From: Dryocosmus kuriphilus
Taxonomy: Eukaryota; Arthropoda; Insecta; Hymenoptera; Cynipidae
Direction of reading: 5' to 3'
Assembly: GCA_038277395.1 (NCBI GenBank)
Contig: CM076196.1
Span: forward strand, 84,075,786-84,139,785
Length of the DNA: 64,000 nt
The position numbers were made by a program, and so were the translations under genes. The first letter of the stretch is position 1; every line of letters starts with the position of its first letter. The notes beneath the pieces were generated by a model, which did no database searches, had not been told where the DNA came from, and saw nothing but the letters and a program-made list of their open reading frames with translations. This document shows, piece by piece, positions 34,073 to 45,386 of this stretch.

Positions 34073-35159
34073 CCCGTGTAGAAATTTCCCTATCTTTCCC
34101 TATTTGAACTGGGTTTCTAGTGTGGCGCAGACTAGAAGTTCCAGTCAATAAAGAACAAATCAGGGCCTTATTTGGTGCTAGTAAGCAGTTTTTTACTTTG
34201 ATAAGTCTATTTGTATCTAGTGGGGTCCCGAATATAGAACGCCCGCTAACCTCACTTTTGTGGTTATATAAGGTTCGGCCGTTAGGCGGCGCGCAACATA
34301 ACCTCTCTTTGGTAAAGTTCATGAGTGTCAGTCGTGTTGCTATAAGTCATGAGTGTCAGTCGTTTTTTAGACGTCATCGCTTTCGCTTCACTTTGATGGA
34401 AAGAAAAATGTGAGAAAAACCATTAACACTATTTTAAAAAGATATTTGTCCAAAAAGGTTGCGCTTCAATTTGTAGCCATGAAGGCATGTGGAAATACAC
34501 GAATTTTTAGGGAGACAAGAATGTGTTCATCCATGCTAGGTAAGTTTTATTAGAAATTGAGCATTTATTTATGTATTAAATATACTATTTTACGTTCTCT
34601 AAATAATGAATTAAACATTTTTCAGATGCGGTTTCGAATTCCCACAGAAATCAAAGCGGCGAAGCAATAACACAAATGTATTTCCTATCTGAGTTAAAAC
34701 ATGTTTTTCCTAATGCCAAGGACTGGAATGGCGGAAGGAGATCTCGAGAACAAGGAAAAAATGTGCAAGAAGGACAGTATTAAGGATATGTAATATTTAT
34801 ATTTTTCTTTAAGAATTATTTAAAAGTTAATAAAATGCAATATAAACAAACATAATTTTATGTTTATTTCTAGGGATGTATTTGGGACGATATACGTAGA
34901 TATTTTGAATATGTAGGTTTATAATTATCATCAATCTAACGGGCACCTGACTAGGGCCACATCAGGGCACTTTCTTTGATAGGGCTGTGCAAGGGCGATA
35001 CCCACTAGACCCCTACTAGAAACGTCTAGTAGGGCCCACACTGACAACATCGTTACGATCTTGCTGGGGCCCCGACTAGTTTTCCCCATAAGGGCCCATC
35101 TAAAAACAGGGAAAACTAGTGAGGGCCCCACTAGACCCCTTTCGAAATTTCCACACGGG
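34073..35159 (+). mobile_element. TIR element with CCCGTGTGGAAA-type ends and a spliced short ORF
   Basis: The left end CCCGTGTAGAAATTTCCC is mirrored by CGAAATTTCCACACGGG, and CA flanks both sides (34071-34072, 35160-35161). The right subterminal part (34975-35150) has repeated AGGGCCCC and ACTAGT/CTAGTAGGGCC motifs. A TATA box TTATATAAGG (34263) lies upstream of a two-exon ORF (see next entry). Confidence 0.8.
34479..34783 (+). CDS. two-exon ORF resembling the DUF4806 C-terminal domain
   Basis: Exon 1 (ATG at 34479, in frame with open sequence from about 34370) ends at a strong donor G-GTAAGT (34540-34541). Exon 2 starts after TTTTTCAG at 34626 and runs to a TAA at 34781-34783. The frame is kept across this phase-1 intron. 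The product has KRYLSKKVALQFVAMK upstream of the ATG, then ACGNTRIFRETRM and a tail with FPNAKDWNGGRRSREQGK. The pattern (a series of positions like KxxLxxELAxQFxxxG, then a conserved Ala-Val helix, then a short AKDW motif) resembles the C-terminal domain DUF4806 of arthropod proteins of unknown function. Full-length relatives also have an N-terminal domain, which is missing here but seen in the element at 37492. Assignment is from memory of the family and only moderately sure. Confidence 0.45.
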
Positions 35160-35689
35160 CACTTGAACCTTGCTCATGTTACCAGATTCCACTTGATTTT
35201 GTCTGAATTGACTTGCATTAATATGAATTTCATTAGCAGTTTACTTAAGGTTATTTAAAATTACTTAAATTTGCTCAACCTTTTTTTGAATTAGAATAAA
35301 TTCAGTATTGTACTACTTTTGAAATTGCATACCTTTTTGTAATGTAAACTTCCGAACATTGTGAATAGTTTGTGAGAATGTAGCTTGAAATTCGTTTTAA
35401 TTCATCTTGAATTTATCTGAATTCAATAAATATAATTTTTCTAATATTCACCTTGAATTCACTCTCAATTTACTTAGTCAATTGAATTTAAAGAAATTAA
35501 ATTGGAATTTATTACGGAAATCAGTCGAAATATACGAGAAAATGCATGAAAATATGAATTCACTTTCAATTTATAGATATTACTTTGTGTCTTATTCAAT
35601 CATTGAGCTGAATTCATCCTCAATTCACAGGAGGTTAGTAGAATTTGCTTGGAATTTAGTTGGACTTACTTTAAATTCACTGTAATATA

Positions 35690-36096
35690 TCAGGTCTGTC
35701 CAAAAAGTATCCGGAATACCTTCATGCCTCCATGCTGGTGTTATTCTTCGTTATCTGGCGAGTGACATCCTTCAAAGTAGTCCCCATTTGATTGAACGAC
35801 GCGCTCTCAGCGGTGTTTCCACTTCCTGAAGCAGTCCTGGAAGTCAGTTTTCGAAATAGCCTTCAGCGCACTTGTCGCATTTGCTTGAATCGTCTCTATG
35901 TTGTCAAACCGGTGTCTTTTGAGTGTTTTTTTCAATTTTGGAAATAGTCAAAAGTCACAGGGAGCTATGTCGGGACTGTACGGAGGCTGTCGAAGCTGTA
36001 CGACTTTGTGCTTTGTCAAATATTGCTGCACAAGGGCGCCGACGTTCTGATGCGGAGATTCAAAGGTATTCCAGGATACTTTTCGGACATGCCTCG
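35690..36096 (-). mobile_element. internally deleted mariner element
   Basis: The end CAGGTCTGTCCAAAAAGTATCCGG and its mirror CCAGGATACTTTTCGGACATGCCTCG are flanked by TA (35688-35689, 36097-36098). On the minus strand the remaining coding part shows pieces of mariner N-terminal sequence (TTTGACAACATAGAGACGA... region). At 407 bp about two thirds of a full mariner is missing. Confidence 0.82.
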
Positions 36097-36260
36097 TATA
36101 TAGAGTTGATTTTAAAAGATTCAGTTAAAAGTCACAATAAATGTTCTCTTTTAATTCAGTAACAAATAATAATTTGTCATAAGTTCAGTTGCATTCACTT
36201 GACTTCATCATGAATTTATTACATACAAGAAAATTATTTTGCAAAAATACAGCTGAATTT

Positions 36261-36589
36261 ACTTAAAATTTCGTTAAATTGAAATTCCAGAACAAGGACG
36301 TAATTTTATATATTCTGAATCACATAATTTCCATCAAACATGAAAATTCTTCTCATATTAGCATATTCTCCAGAATATGCTTGGTAATATTCCCTTTTAA
36401 AATTCTCTGGTATTACATATAGTTCAGAGCTTCGTTTTGCTCTATAGTCTATATTTTCATTGGAAGGTTTCCAACATAATATTGAGCACTAGATATTTAG
36501 TGCTATTTTAAAGTGAAGAGATATCGATCAAACTTCGACGATTTTCAAGTATTTGTAAACATCCAAGATACGTGGAGAGGTATATTCTG
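36261..36589. other. AT-rich non-coding stretch
   Basis: No recognisable feature. Confidence 0.4.
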
Positions 36590-36950
36590 AAAGCAGAGGG
36601 AGGATTTGGATACCCTGTGTTTATTACGAGATCGCCCGGCGCGGCGTGCGTATTTTCCTTCACGTTTGCACCGCTCGATCAGCCATCCTAAACATGCAAA
36701 TTCTCCTGAAACGAGCGGACAGCAAAATGAAGGGATGCAACTCTCGATTAATCATCGGTTTCTCGGACGTGTCCGGCGGGATTCTCAGTACGTCTTCGGA
36801 CAAGGCACCACCGCACTGCACCGATCTTCCAATGTGTTCAAATGTGTGAGGTATCACTTACAGAAATACATGTGCACCAGAATACTGCGAGTTCGGAAAG
36901 AACTTAGCGAGGGATGCAAGAAAAATACTCCAAAGCAATTTTAACTCGAA
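36590..36950. promoter_or_regulatory. non-repetitive GC-richer island with octamer and GCGTG core, candidate enhancer
   Basis: Contains ATGCAAAT (36694-36701, a POU octamer) and GCGGCGTGCG near 36637, which includes the GCGTG core bound by AhR/ARNT-type dimers. Frames of 65-112 codons cross it on both strands with no recognisable domain. If it is an intronic element of spineless, the GCGTG core would invite the idea of autoregulation, but one core is weak evidence. Confidence 0.25.
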
Positions 36951-37491
36951 GGTTTAAGCAAGCACGTAAATGTGCAGAGCTTATTGAGAGACAGGGTCAA
37001 TTATGGGAAACAGGGTCGACGCCGCAATTGCAGACTATATCTGGAGTACTCTAATGTCTTCAGAATCCTTTCGATATGCCGCATCTTCGCAATATTTTCT
37101 ATCTAAATTCAAATATTTTTGGGGCTTAAAAGTATTCTACGCGATTTAAACCAGAAAACGGACAATTTTTTATTTGCATTATTATAGAAATGAGTCATTG
37201 GTACAAATATATTTACGATTAGATCAACCATATTTTATTGCTGGTATACCATACAAGGATGTGCGTTTTCAGCATCCGATTTTTGTTGTGTACTTCATTT
37301 TTCTCAAATATAAATAAGCTGCATTTAACATATTTCAGTTAGTGCATTTCGCATTCTTTCTGATGAAAGGACATATTGTATTGTAAATATACCCGTAAAT
37401 ATTTAACTCACAATAGTATCAGCCGAACCATTTCTATCAATGTAGCTGTCAGTTGGTTGGAAGGAGTTTTTACCCAGATGCTATAAAATAA
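36951..37491. other. AT-rich non-coding stretch
   Basis: No recognisable feature. Confidence 0.4.
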
Positions 37492-37872
37492 CCCGTGTGG
37501 AAATCGGCCCAACTTAGCCCAATTTAAAATTGGGCTCCAAGTTGTGTGCTCAAGTTGGCAACCCATACATGGGTCTTAGTTGGGCATCCCAACTTGGTCC
37601 CAAATTAGGAACCCAATTAACGCCCATATACAAAATAATAAAATAATTATATAATAGTAAAAGTACAGTAAATACTCTAGTTGAAGTCTATTAATACGTC
37701 TCATTGTTTCGAATTTTTAATTATATTAAAGCCTTGACATTTTTTTATATTTAGCTGGGATATCCTAAGTTGGCCCCAAATGGGAACACCAATTAATTCC
37801 CACACTCACATATACAATACGTTGAAGGTTATAGAAAAAGTGTATTAATCACTGTCTTTTATTTATACAAAA

Positions 37873-37981
37873 ATGGATAAAAAGCGACGTTTTAATAATC
37901 AGTTGCGTGTTCGGGTGAAAAAATATCGAGCAATTCAAGTAATGAAGATGACAATTGGAGAAAATTCAAGTTCTGATGATG
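37873..37981 (+). CDS. candidate first exon inside the 4-kb TIR element
   Basis: ATG at 37873 opens a basic peptide (MDKKRRFNNQLRVRVKKYRA..., then an acidic SSSDD tail) that ends at a strong splice donor G-GTAAGT (37982-37987). Basic N-terminus followed by an acidic serine stretch is common at the start of transposon proteins, but I do not recognise the family. A continuing exon was not pinned down. Confidence 0.35.
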
Positions 37982-38616
37982 GTAAGTTAGAATGAATATT
38001 TTTTTAATTCAACTAAGAAAAGTTAAATTACATATAATACTTATATATTTAGTTTATCAGAGACCTAAAATAATAAATAATGCAGAAATTCGTGTACTGA
38101 TCAAAGTGCGCCTGTCTACTAATATGCAAGAAGAAAGCTCAAAAAAAGTATTTGTGATTCCACTTCTCCACCGTTAATGTCATTTGTATTCGCTATTCCT
38201 TTATTTTGCGAATTGTAAAAGATAAAAAAAATAAATACAACTGATCGAAGAGATGAAAGTCTGTGGTGTTTTTTTTTTAAAGAATACTAATATTCAAAAA
38301 TTTTTACGTAAAAAGGTTCCTAATGGAAACATAATTTTACAAGAATATTGTTCAATAAATTGACAATGAAACAACTAAAACATTTATTGTAAATTAGCAT
38401 TATTACTTTTAATTTTGAAAAGCGCGCCTCTTTTAGTGAATAAGTGCGGCTGCGCATATCTGACTTGTCCAATCGCAGAGGGAAGATAGGGTCCAATCGT
38501 GAGTGACTTCATGCTGTGATGAAGCTTTTGAGTTTACGGTGACGATCATTTTGCTGTTTTGATGAATTACATAGCATACACGACCATTCGTATTATTCCA
38601 ATCAGTTAATTGAAAG

Positions 38617-38628
38617 AAGCAATAGGTA
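38617..38628 (+). other. candidate splice donor of an upstream exon
   Basis: CAATAG-GTAAGTG at 38617-38628 lies after sequence that could be a short transcribed leader and before the open frame starting at 38875. It supports an intron in the element gene, though no clean acceptor directly before 38875 is seen. Confidence 0.3.
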
Positions 38629-38874
38629 AGTGATTATTTTCAATACTAATTAAGAGTTTCTATTTCTTTCTGTCATTAACAATATGAACGGATTGTATTA
38701 AATGTATAGATGACTCTGATTCTATAAATGTATTCTAAGCTGGTGCTATTTAAGGTTACATTTGATTAAACATAAAAAATCGAACTGTTAGGAGCTTCTG
38801 CTTGCATTACTTATGCATACTTTATTTATTTTAAAATCATTTATTTCCTACATATAATTTTATTTTTTCTAAAC

Positions 38875-39015
38875 ATGAATAACAATCAAGAGAGCGAAGA
38901 AATAGAGGATCAATTTTATGCGTACCAATTGATCGAATTTGTCAAACCAGGACGCAAAGGGCAACGACAAGTTGATATTGTTCCTTCTTTTTGCCCGCAA
39001 TATAATATTAAGAAG
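38875..39015 (+). pseudogene. N-terminal domain fragment of a DUF4806-type gene, interrupted by a TIR element
   Basis: ATG at 38875 gives an acidic start, then FYAYQLIEFVKPGRKGQRQVDIVPS. The pattern YAxxEF..PGRKGxRQVDIVPSxW is typical of the N-terminal region of arthropod proteins that carry DUF4806. The frame is cut by the element at 39016, and the 198-bp open frame merely runs into its terminal repeat. Confidence 0.55.
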
Positions 39016-39924
39016 CCCGTGTGGAAAAATTTCGTGGCAGTCTTAAGTAGAGAGATCGGCTGGCTAGACTGAATCGAGACTGTCTACTTAAGACGGTCTG
39101 ACAGGGTTCTGTCCATGGCCCTCTTAGACGGACTCGATTGAAAAATTTTCAAAGTGTCATCGAGACGGTCTGGCTTGGCCCCTCTCAGACGGTCTCGATT
39201 GAAAATATCTAAGAGCTATAATGGAAAACTTTTTTTCGCATGTTTCTACGAATATAAGCAGGGTGCCTGAAAATAAAAAATAAATATTGCAAATAAAGAC
39301 ACTTTTTCCTCAGCTTCTAGTCCTTCTTTTTTTCCTTATATATATACACAAAAATTATCAGAAATATATTGTTGCCGATTTAAATACATTGTGTCAAGAT
39401 ATGAAATAGGTTGACTTAAAATAATGTTTTATATGATTATAGTGTATGTGGCGAATGAGTGATCCTCTTCCGAAGTTAAAAGTAAATAGTATTATTCGGT
39501 AGCGTAGTGGTTAGGACGTGTGATTTATAATTAGGCGGTTAGGGTTCGATTCTCGGTGTAACGAGTTTTCTGCGATTGTGTTTTTCTGTCGCTATATCTA
39601 ATACATAAGGTAGGACGTGTTAGGAACTATCAATTCATTCAATAACCAAACATTTTATATTTTAAATATATTTTTTTTATCAACTATTTCCTTATAGTTT
39701 GTTCTACAAGTTTTGACACGATGCTTCTACAAGAAAATACAATAGCCGACTAGTCTGGACGAGCTCACCAGCGGCTGGTCAACGCCGTCTAATCTAGACC
39801 ATCTCATGGTTAAGGCGTTACACTTCTGGCCAGCGGCGCTATTAGACCGTCTGTCCAGCGTCTGAATAGACACAAGACGGTCTGGCCAGTGCCCGGCCAG
39901 CGTCCTGAAATTTTTCCACACGGG
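39016..39924. mobile_element. small TIR element with CCCGTGTGGAAA ends nested in its 4-kb relative
   Basis: Ends CCCGTGTGGAAAAATTTCG and CTGAAATTTTTCCACACGGG are nearly perfect. AAG flanks both sides (39013-39015, 39925-39927). Subterminal arrays of AGACGGTCTGG/CCAGACCGTCT occupy 39040-39200 and 39750-39905. It has no coding capacity; a tRNA-like segment sits inside. Confidence 0.85.
39495..39566 (+). other. tRNA-like segment (SINE head or tRNA pseudogene)
   Basis: GGTAGCGTAGTGGTTAGGAC has a good A-box (TAGCGTAGTGG) and GGTTCGATTCT a B-box at the usual distance. The acceptor arms do not pair and the anticodon arm is irregular, so a functional tRNA is unlikely. A tRNA-derived SINE inserted into the TIR element, without clear tail, is the best guess. 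Confidence 0.5.
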
Positions 39925-40091
39925 AAGCTCAGATGGAAACACAGTTCCCACTGCCCCCTTATACAGAAGAAATTTTCGGAATACTAAAGGGATTTGTAGA
40001 GGAGAAAGCACCTCCTCTGAAAAATTGGCCTTTTTACACTGTAAAATTAGTGGGAAGAGCTAGTAAATATCAAATTCATTTTTGTCTTTAA
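39925..40091 (+). pseudogene. continuation of the DUF4806-type N-terminal domain
   Basis: From 39932 the frame reads METQFPLPPYTEEIFGILKG, then AP-PLKNWPFYTVKLVGRASKYQ, ending at TAA (40089-40091). PPYT..., WPxYxVxxVGRA is the part that follows VDIVPSxW in relatives of the previous fragment. It is shifted in frame against 38875-39015 when the insertion is disregarded, so the copy was already decayed or has an additional intron. Confidence 0.55.
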
Positions 40092-41540
40092 AATTAATAC
40101 AGTTAATCAGTTTTTAATTTTGTTTACAACTTTTGCACTGAATTAAACTAATATTTTCATAGTTGTAAATTGTAAAAAATGATAAAAGATTTTTTCGATT
40201 TTTATTCTTAACAGACCATATATCACCATACTTGTGAAAAGAAAACGGGTTTTCGCAAGCTCTAAATTCAGTTATACTTCAGATATTAGTAAGCAAATTT
40301 ACTGAAATTTGATATCTTAAAATAAATATCTAAAAACTTTCATTTTCTTCGATTTCAATTATCTCAACAACAACAAAATTTTCCAGTTTTAATCAACTAC
40401 TACATTATAAATTTATAAAATTTCATTTCAAATTATATAATAAAAACGTAAAAGTTACGGCATATTCTTATACATGATAGAAAATCGTACAAAGTTTGAA
40501 TACTTTTCCATACTATCTGCTGTATGCTAAAAATTATTTAAAACAACTGAAGAGAAAAAATATAATAAGAAAACGATTAAGAGCATGTGATGTTATGCGT
40601 TTTCCTGTCTTTGCGCCTGAAATAATGAAAATCTTCTTTAAATTTGTTTCGAAATTTATGTGGACTATTGAAAGAAATTAATTTTTACACAACCATTGAA
40701 CAGATTTTCACTTTTTGAGGTTAGGTTCTCACATGTCAAGTACCCTTCTAGTGCACTTGTTTTAATAGATTTCCAAACTCTTAAAATCTCTTCAATTGTC
40801 ACATTTCATATTGAAATTATTTTACTATCTTCTTTAACATACACTGTTTACCTAAATTTTTATACTCATATTATGAAATTTTTGTACTAAAAATTGTAAA
40901 ATTTGAGAAAATTATGAAGATGGACTGGCAAAACTGCTACTTTAGGAAAATAATGATAATGTCGTTTATACAGCTGATTCAGATTTGAATTTTATTATTT
41001 GTCCAAATTTTGATAGCTCTGCATTTCTATAGTAGTTTGTCGCTTCTCATCTTTATATCTTCCAATCTGTATCTAGCTTTTATGCATTTCGTTTTTGCAA
41101 TATTTTAAACATCGTTCTAAATATCCCTAAATTACATTTGGAAAATGAATTCTACCTCATTCAGTAGCGTTACACATTATAAAGTATAAAATAAGTAAAC
41201 GTGTATAAAAAGTTTTAAAAAAAACTTTATTTCATTAAGAATAAACCTTGGTTTTGTTTATAAAAATCTTCGTGTATTTATTATAAATTACTCCAATTAT
41301 CAATACTTCTACTCTTAAATGGGCAAAAAGACGACTGCCCATTTGGAGCCCACTTATTATCTGGGCAGGAAACGGGTTGCCCAACTTGGGCCCAACCAGT
41401 TTTCCCAAATATGGGCTTTGGTTAAGATGAGCGTTACAACCCAGAATGGGCCCCAATCAGACAGCCCAGTTGGGGCCATGCTGGTGAATGGAAAATCTGG
41501 TTGAAACCAAGTCTGGCCCCAGTCGACTTTTCCACACGGG

Positions 41541-42412
41541 AACACTCTGTTTTTTTTCAGTGATGGGATTTGTTATCTCCTTTTGGTAAAGACTGAGTGA
41601 GTTTTTCTCATATAATAGGTTTACAATGTGATAGTGTTAAACTTCTCAAGACTCTATACATACAATGTAGAGTATTTAAAAATATTACATGACAGAAGCT
41701 TTACAACGTTAGCTGCCATAAGATAATCACTAATCACAGTTCCTAGGTTTGTCATTTGTTACTCATTCTTCTTCTTACGTTAAAGAAAGAGTATGCATGC
41801 AGGTAAATACACACTATATGGGTCTCTTATGGAAGGAGCACTCATTAATCAAGTGTATTCCTTTGGAGTGATTCTTGAAAACGTTTTTTAAGTGCAGAGT
41901 ATGAATCAGGTCTAGGAGGTTCTTTCATCAAACACACTCTTGCTTATAACATACCTACCTATATACCCAGAAAGTAAGCATATTGAATACAAAAATTATA
42001 TGACGTATTTCCTATTTGCGGAAATAATTGTCTCGAAAGAAAAAGATCATGAACAACTCATCGCTAAAACTAAAGTTGCAAATTAATAGAATAATTGATT
42101 AGAATCATACATATTTCAGATTTATTAATAACGATCTTCAAAGTATTTTAAGGCATACAAATTTTTTTTGACATATTTCCACTTCTGCAGAAAAAAAAAA
42201 ACTTCTTTTATCACCTTTCAAGCTCTAGACTCCCTTATTTTCATTTTTTCCTACTTTTCTTCTTCCGAACTGCCTTTTTATTTAAGCAAATTTATGCTTT
42301 CCTCATTTCTATAAAATTTTCAATAAATGCTGAAAAACGCATTTGCAAGAAAAAGCGCTGTATTCTAGTTTGTTTCTAGCAGCTTTCTTTGAGATATACG
42401 CAGGAATAATAT
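41541..42412. other. AT-rich non-coding stretch
   Basis: No recognisable feature. Confidence 0.4.
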
Positions 42413-43108
42413 TACACGGAAAAAATATATGGGGAAAAGACTGAAAAATCAAATCAGAGAAACTAAAATATATTTGAAAAAAATAATTTTTTGTTTTGAT
42501 TTAGCAATGTGTAATTGTGAATGTGAATGTGAATTAGTAATGTGTAACTTCGTGGGACTTTCAAATGTCTTACAAAAGTGAAACGTCACAAGTGGATTTT
42601 TTTAGTTTGTAAGAAATACGGAAAATTGACATAATTTCGAATCCAAGTGGTTAAATAAAAATAAAAAACAAAAAACAAGTTCTGCTATTAATTAGGTATT
42701 TTCGATTAGGTCTTTTTTAATCTTTATCATTTTTAACCTAAACTGCGTGAAATTAACCATAATTCCTATTTAATTATAGCGCTGTATTCAGACTTCACAA
42801 ATTTTGATTTGGCTTATATAATATCTTTGTTTTAACTACTTTAAAAAGTGATTCATTAATAGTAATAGTCAAAATAAATTATAATGCAAATCCTTATTTT
42901 AAAAATTTTGCGGATATCGTTGGTTATCATTTCCAACTATATTTGTGGCCAAATCAACCCAACGGACACGGTCTGTAAATGTTAACAAAAAGAGACTATT
43001 TATATATAACATTGTTACAGCCATGTAACATATTAGTTACAGAACCGGTAGGTTACGATGTTCTGTAACGGTGTTACTGTTAGATGACGTAACAATTATG
43101 GAGTTTTT

Positions 43109-43690
43109 AAATGTAACGAATATACAACAGATTGATAGAACTGTTATGTCACAAGATAATGTCACATCTGTTCTAGAAAATTTGTTCTATAATTGTTCTA
43201 TACTCGATCCGTACCTACGTAACATAAACATTACGAAACGGCGTTACACATCGTTGATATCTCAATTTAAGAATTTCACAATATAACAGATATGTAATGG
43301 AGTGATAGAACTATTATGTCACAAGAATGTCACACCTGTTCTAGAATATTTATTCTGTAATTGTTTCATAATCGGTCCGTAACTACGCAACGTAATTGCT
43401 ACGAAACGGTGTTACAATCTAGTGCTATCACCTTTTCCAGAATTTTGAAATGTAATAGATATGTAAGGCAGTAATGGAACTGATACGTCACAAAAATGTC
43501 ACACTTGTTCTAGATCAGTTTTACATCAGTGTTTTATACCTAATCCATAACGCTGTTACGTAACCGTTATGAAGCGAAGTTTATGTGGTGCCATAATTTT
43601 TTTCAGAATTTTGAAATATAGCAGATATATAACACTATGGTGGAACCAGAATACCACACTTGTTTTACATTCTCATTCATGAGAATGTAG
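43109..43690. repeat. tandem repeat, about 170 bp x 3.4
   Basis: AATGTAACGAATATACAACAG (43109), AATATAACAGATATGTAATGG (43280), AAATGTAATAGATATGTAAGG (43448) and AAATATAGCAGATATATAAC (43614) start successive units that also share GTCACA-TGTTCTAG blocks. It belongs to the surrounding CACGGAAAAA-ended element. Confidence 0.75.
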
Positions 43691-44291
43691 TGGAATCGTC
43701 GAAATTTTTAATCTCCAGTTTTTAATCTCCAGTTTTTAGTCCGAAAATCATACAATTTTGTCGGTGTCTCTGTATGTACTTTTGTTTTGTCTCCTGAATT
43801 TTGTTGTCACCTTAACTTTTAAAGTATTTATCAAATCAAATCAGCATTCAATAAACTTTTTTAGAGTCCAAAAGCTAATGTTAGATTCGTCAACCAGATT
43901 AATCCAAACAAAATTAAAAAATTTAGAGTATTTTCAAAATTAAAAGAAAAATTTTATTACGATTTTCAGAACTTTTGTCAAGGTTTCTGGTAGATGGTAA
44001 AAATACTTGCAAATTATCTATATGACATTTTTAAATTCGATGCTAATTAAGAAAGATACATGATTTTCAATATTTCCAAATTTCCAAACAAACATTTCTT
44101 ATGATTATCAGAATTTTGTCAAAGTTTCTGTTAAATGGCAAAAAATTGCAAATTATTTTAATTGCATTTTTAAATTCGATGCAAATTAAAAAATTTATGC
44201 GATTTTCAATGTTTTCAAAATTTTTTAAAAATAGAAAAAAAATTTTTCTATCAGATTAACCAATGTTTTTAAAGAGATCCATAAGTTATAA

Positions 44292-44299
44292 TTATGATA
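44292..44299. repeat. Merlin target site duplication TTATGATA
   Basis: Identical copy at 46820-46827. Confidence 0.9.
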
Positions 44300-44734
44300 G
44301 GATAAAGTTCCGAATAGCGGATACCTCCGATTTATTTGAAACTATATACACTTATGTATTTTGACTCGCTGTTTACGAAAATCACAGTGAAAATTGGCGA
44401 CTAGGCCATTTTCATGGTGAAAACCATAAAAAACACCATAAAAACCATGTTTTTTTTTGCGTTTATCTCAGTGAATATACAAAATATAAAAAAATCTTTC
44501 AAACAAAAGTTGTAGCCAGCATAAAAAATACATCTTTTATGTTCTATATACTTTTTATCTTAAACCATTATTGTTCAAGATAATGAGGATTGCGCTTCCG
44601 TAACCAGTCAGTGCATGTGTCCCCCCCCCCCCCCCCCCCACTCTAGAAAGAAGGCCGAGGGTGGCTGAATGCATAGGAAAAATCACAAAAATACTGCAAA
44701 ATGTTTAGCGGTACGACTTAAATTGTATGAAAGG

Positions 44735-45140
44735 TTGTGTAGGACCTTAGTTATTTTTTGTGCCCTATCACAGGGATGCCTTCCCGCCCCCACAACACCT
44801 GGGAAAGGGGGTTGTGTGAAACCTTAGTTATTTTTTGTGCCCTATCACAGAGGTGCCTTCCCGCCCCCACAACACCTAGGAAAGGGGGTCGTGTGTGACC
44901 TAAGTTATTTATGTGACCTGTTGCAGGGGTGCCTTCCCGCCCCCACAACACCTGGGAAAGGGGGTTGTGTGAAACCTTAGTTATTTTTTGTGCCCTATCA
45001 CAGGGATGCCTTCCCGCCCCCACAACACCTGGGAAAGGGGGTCGTGTGTGACCTAAGTTTGTGACCTGTTGCAGGGGTGCCTTCCCGCCCCCACAACATC
45101 TGGGAAAAGGGGTTGTGTGAGACCTTAGTTATTTTTTGTT
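44735..45140. repeat. minisatellite inside Merlin, 67-79 bp x 5
   Basis: The block CCTTCCCGCCCCCACAACACCTGGGAAAGGGGG recurs five times in total. Units alternate between a CCCTATCACAG form and a GACCTGTTGCAG form with slightly different lengths. A related minisatellite is present in the element at 48805-49860. Confidence 0.9.
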
Positions 45141-45386
45141 CGAGCAACATTATTTATTACACTTTTTACCGTTTTTCATCTCACATCTGGGCGTGGATTA
45201 GCTCCCTACTCTTTATTTTCCCCCTCTCTCTCTCGCACGCTCGATTGTCTTCATCACACACGTCGGTGCTGGAATAATCGAGTCTGAACGTGCCACGGAG
45301 CAAGTCCCGCGTGAGTCGCTCTGGCTCTCTCTTAACTCTTGCTATTTAAATTAAGCTTTTTCGCTGTTATTGGTAAGTTGTTAAAA

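Larger units (their letters stand above)
33780..36260. repeat. degenerate AATTCACTT-rich region
   Basis: Variants of TTGAATTCACTTGAATT recur throughout 33790-34070, 35170-35690 and 36105-36260, interrupted by the TIR element at 34073-35159 and the mariner remnant at 35690-36096. The open frame 35407-35685 is a translation of this repeat. Confidence 0.6.
37492..41540. mobile_element. 4-kb TIR element with CCCGTGTGGAAA ends, carrying gene fragments and a nested sister element
   Basis: The left end CCCGTGTGGAAATCGGCCC is mirrored by CGACTTTTCCACACGGG; AA flanks both sides (37490-37491, 41541-41542). Subterminal arrays of the motif GCCCAACTTGGGCCC occupy 37505-37620 and 41320-41515. Inside are candidate exons at 37873-37981 and 38875-39015 plus 39925-40091, and an inserted element at 39016-39924. 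The middle part 40100-41200 is AT-rich and shows nothing. Confidence 0.8.

Noticed and set aside
39495..39566. Functional tRNA gene
   Set aside because: A- and B-boxes are good, but the acceptor stem does not pair and the anticodon arm is irregular.
44751..45023. 90-codon minus-strand open frame in the Merlin minisatellite
   Set aside because: Translation of the tandem repeat, not a gene.
44735..45140. CRISPR-like array
   Set aside because: Repeat units have no unique spacers; it is a minisatellite within a eukaryotic transposon.
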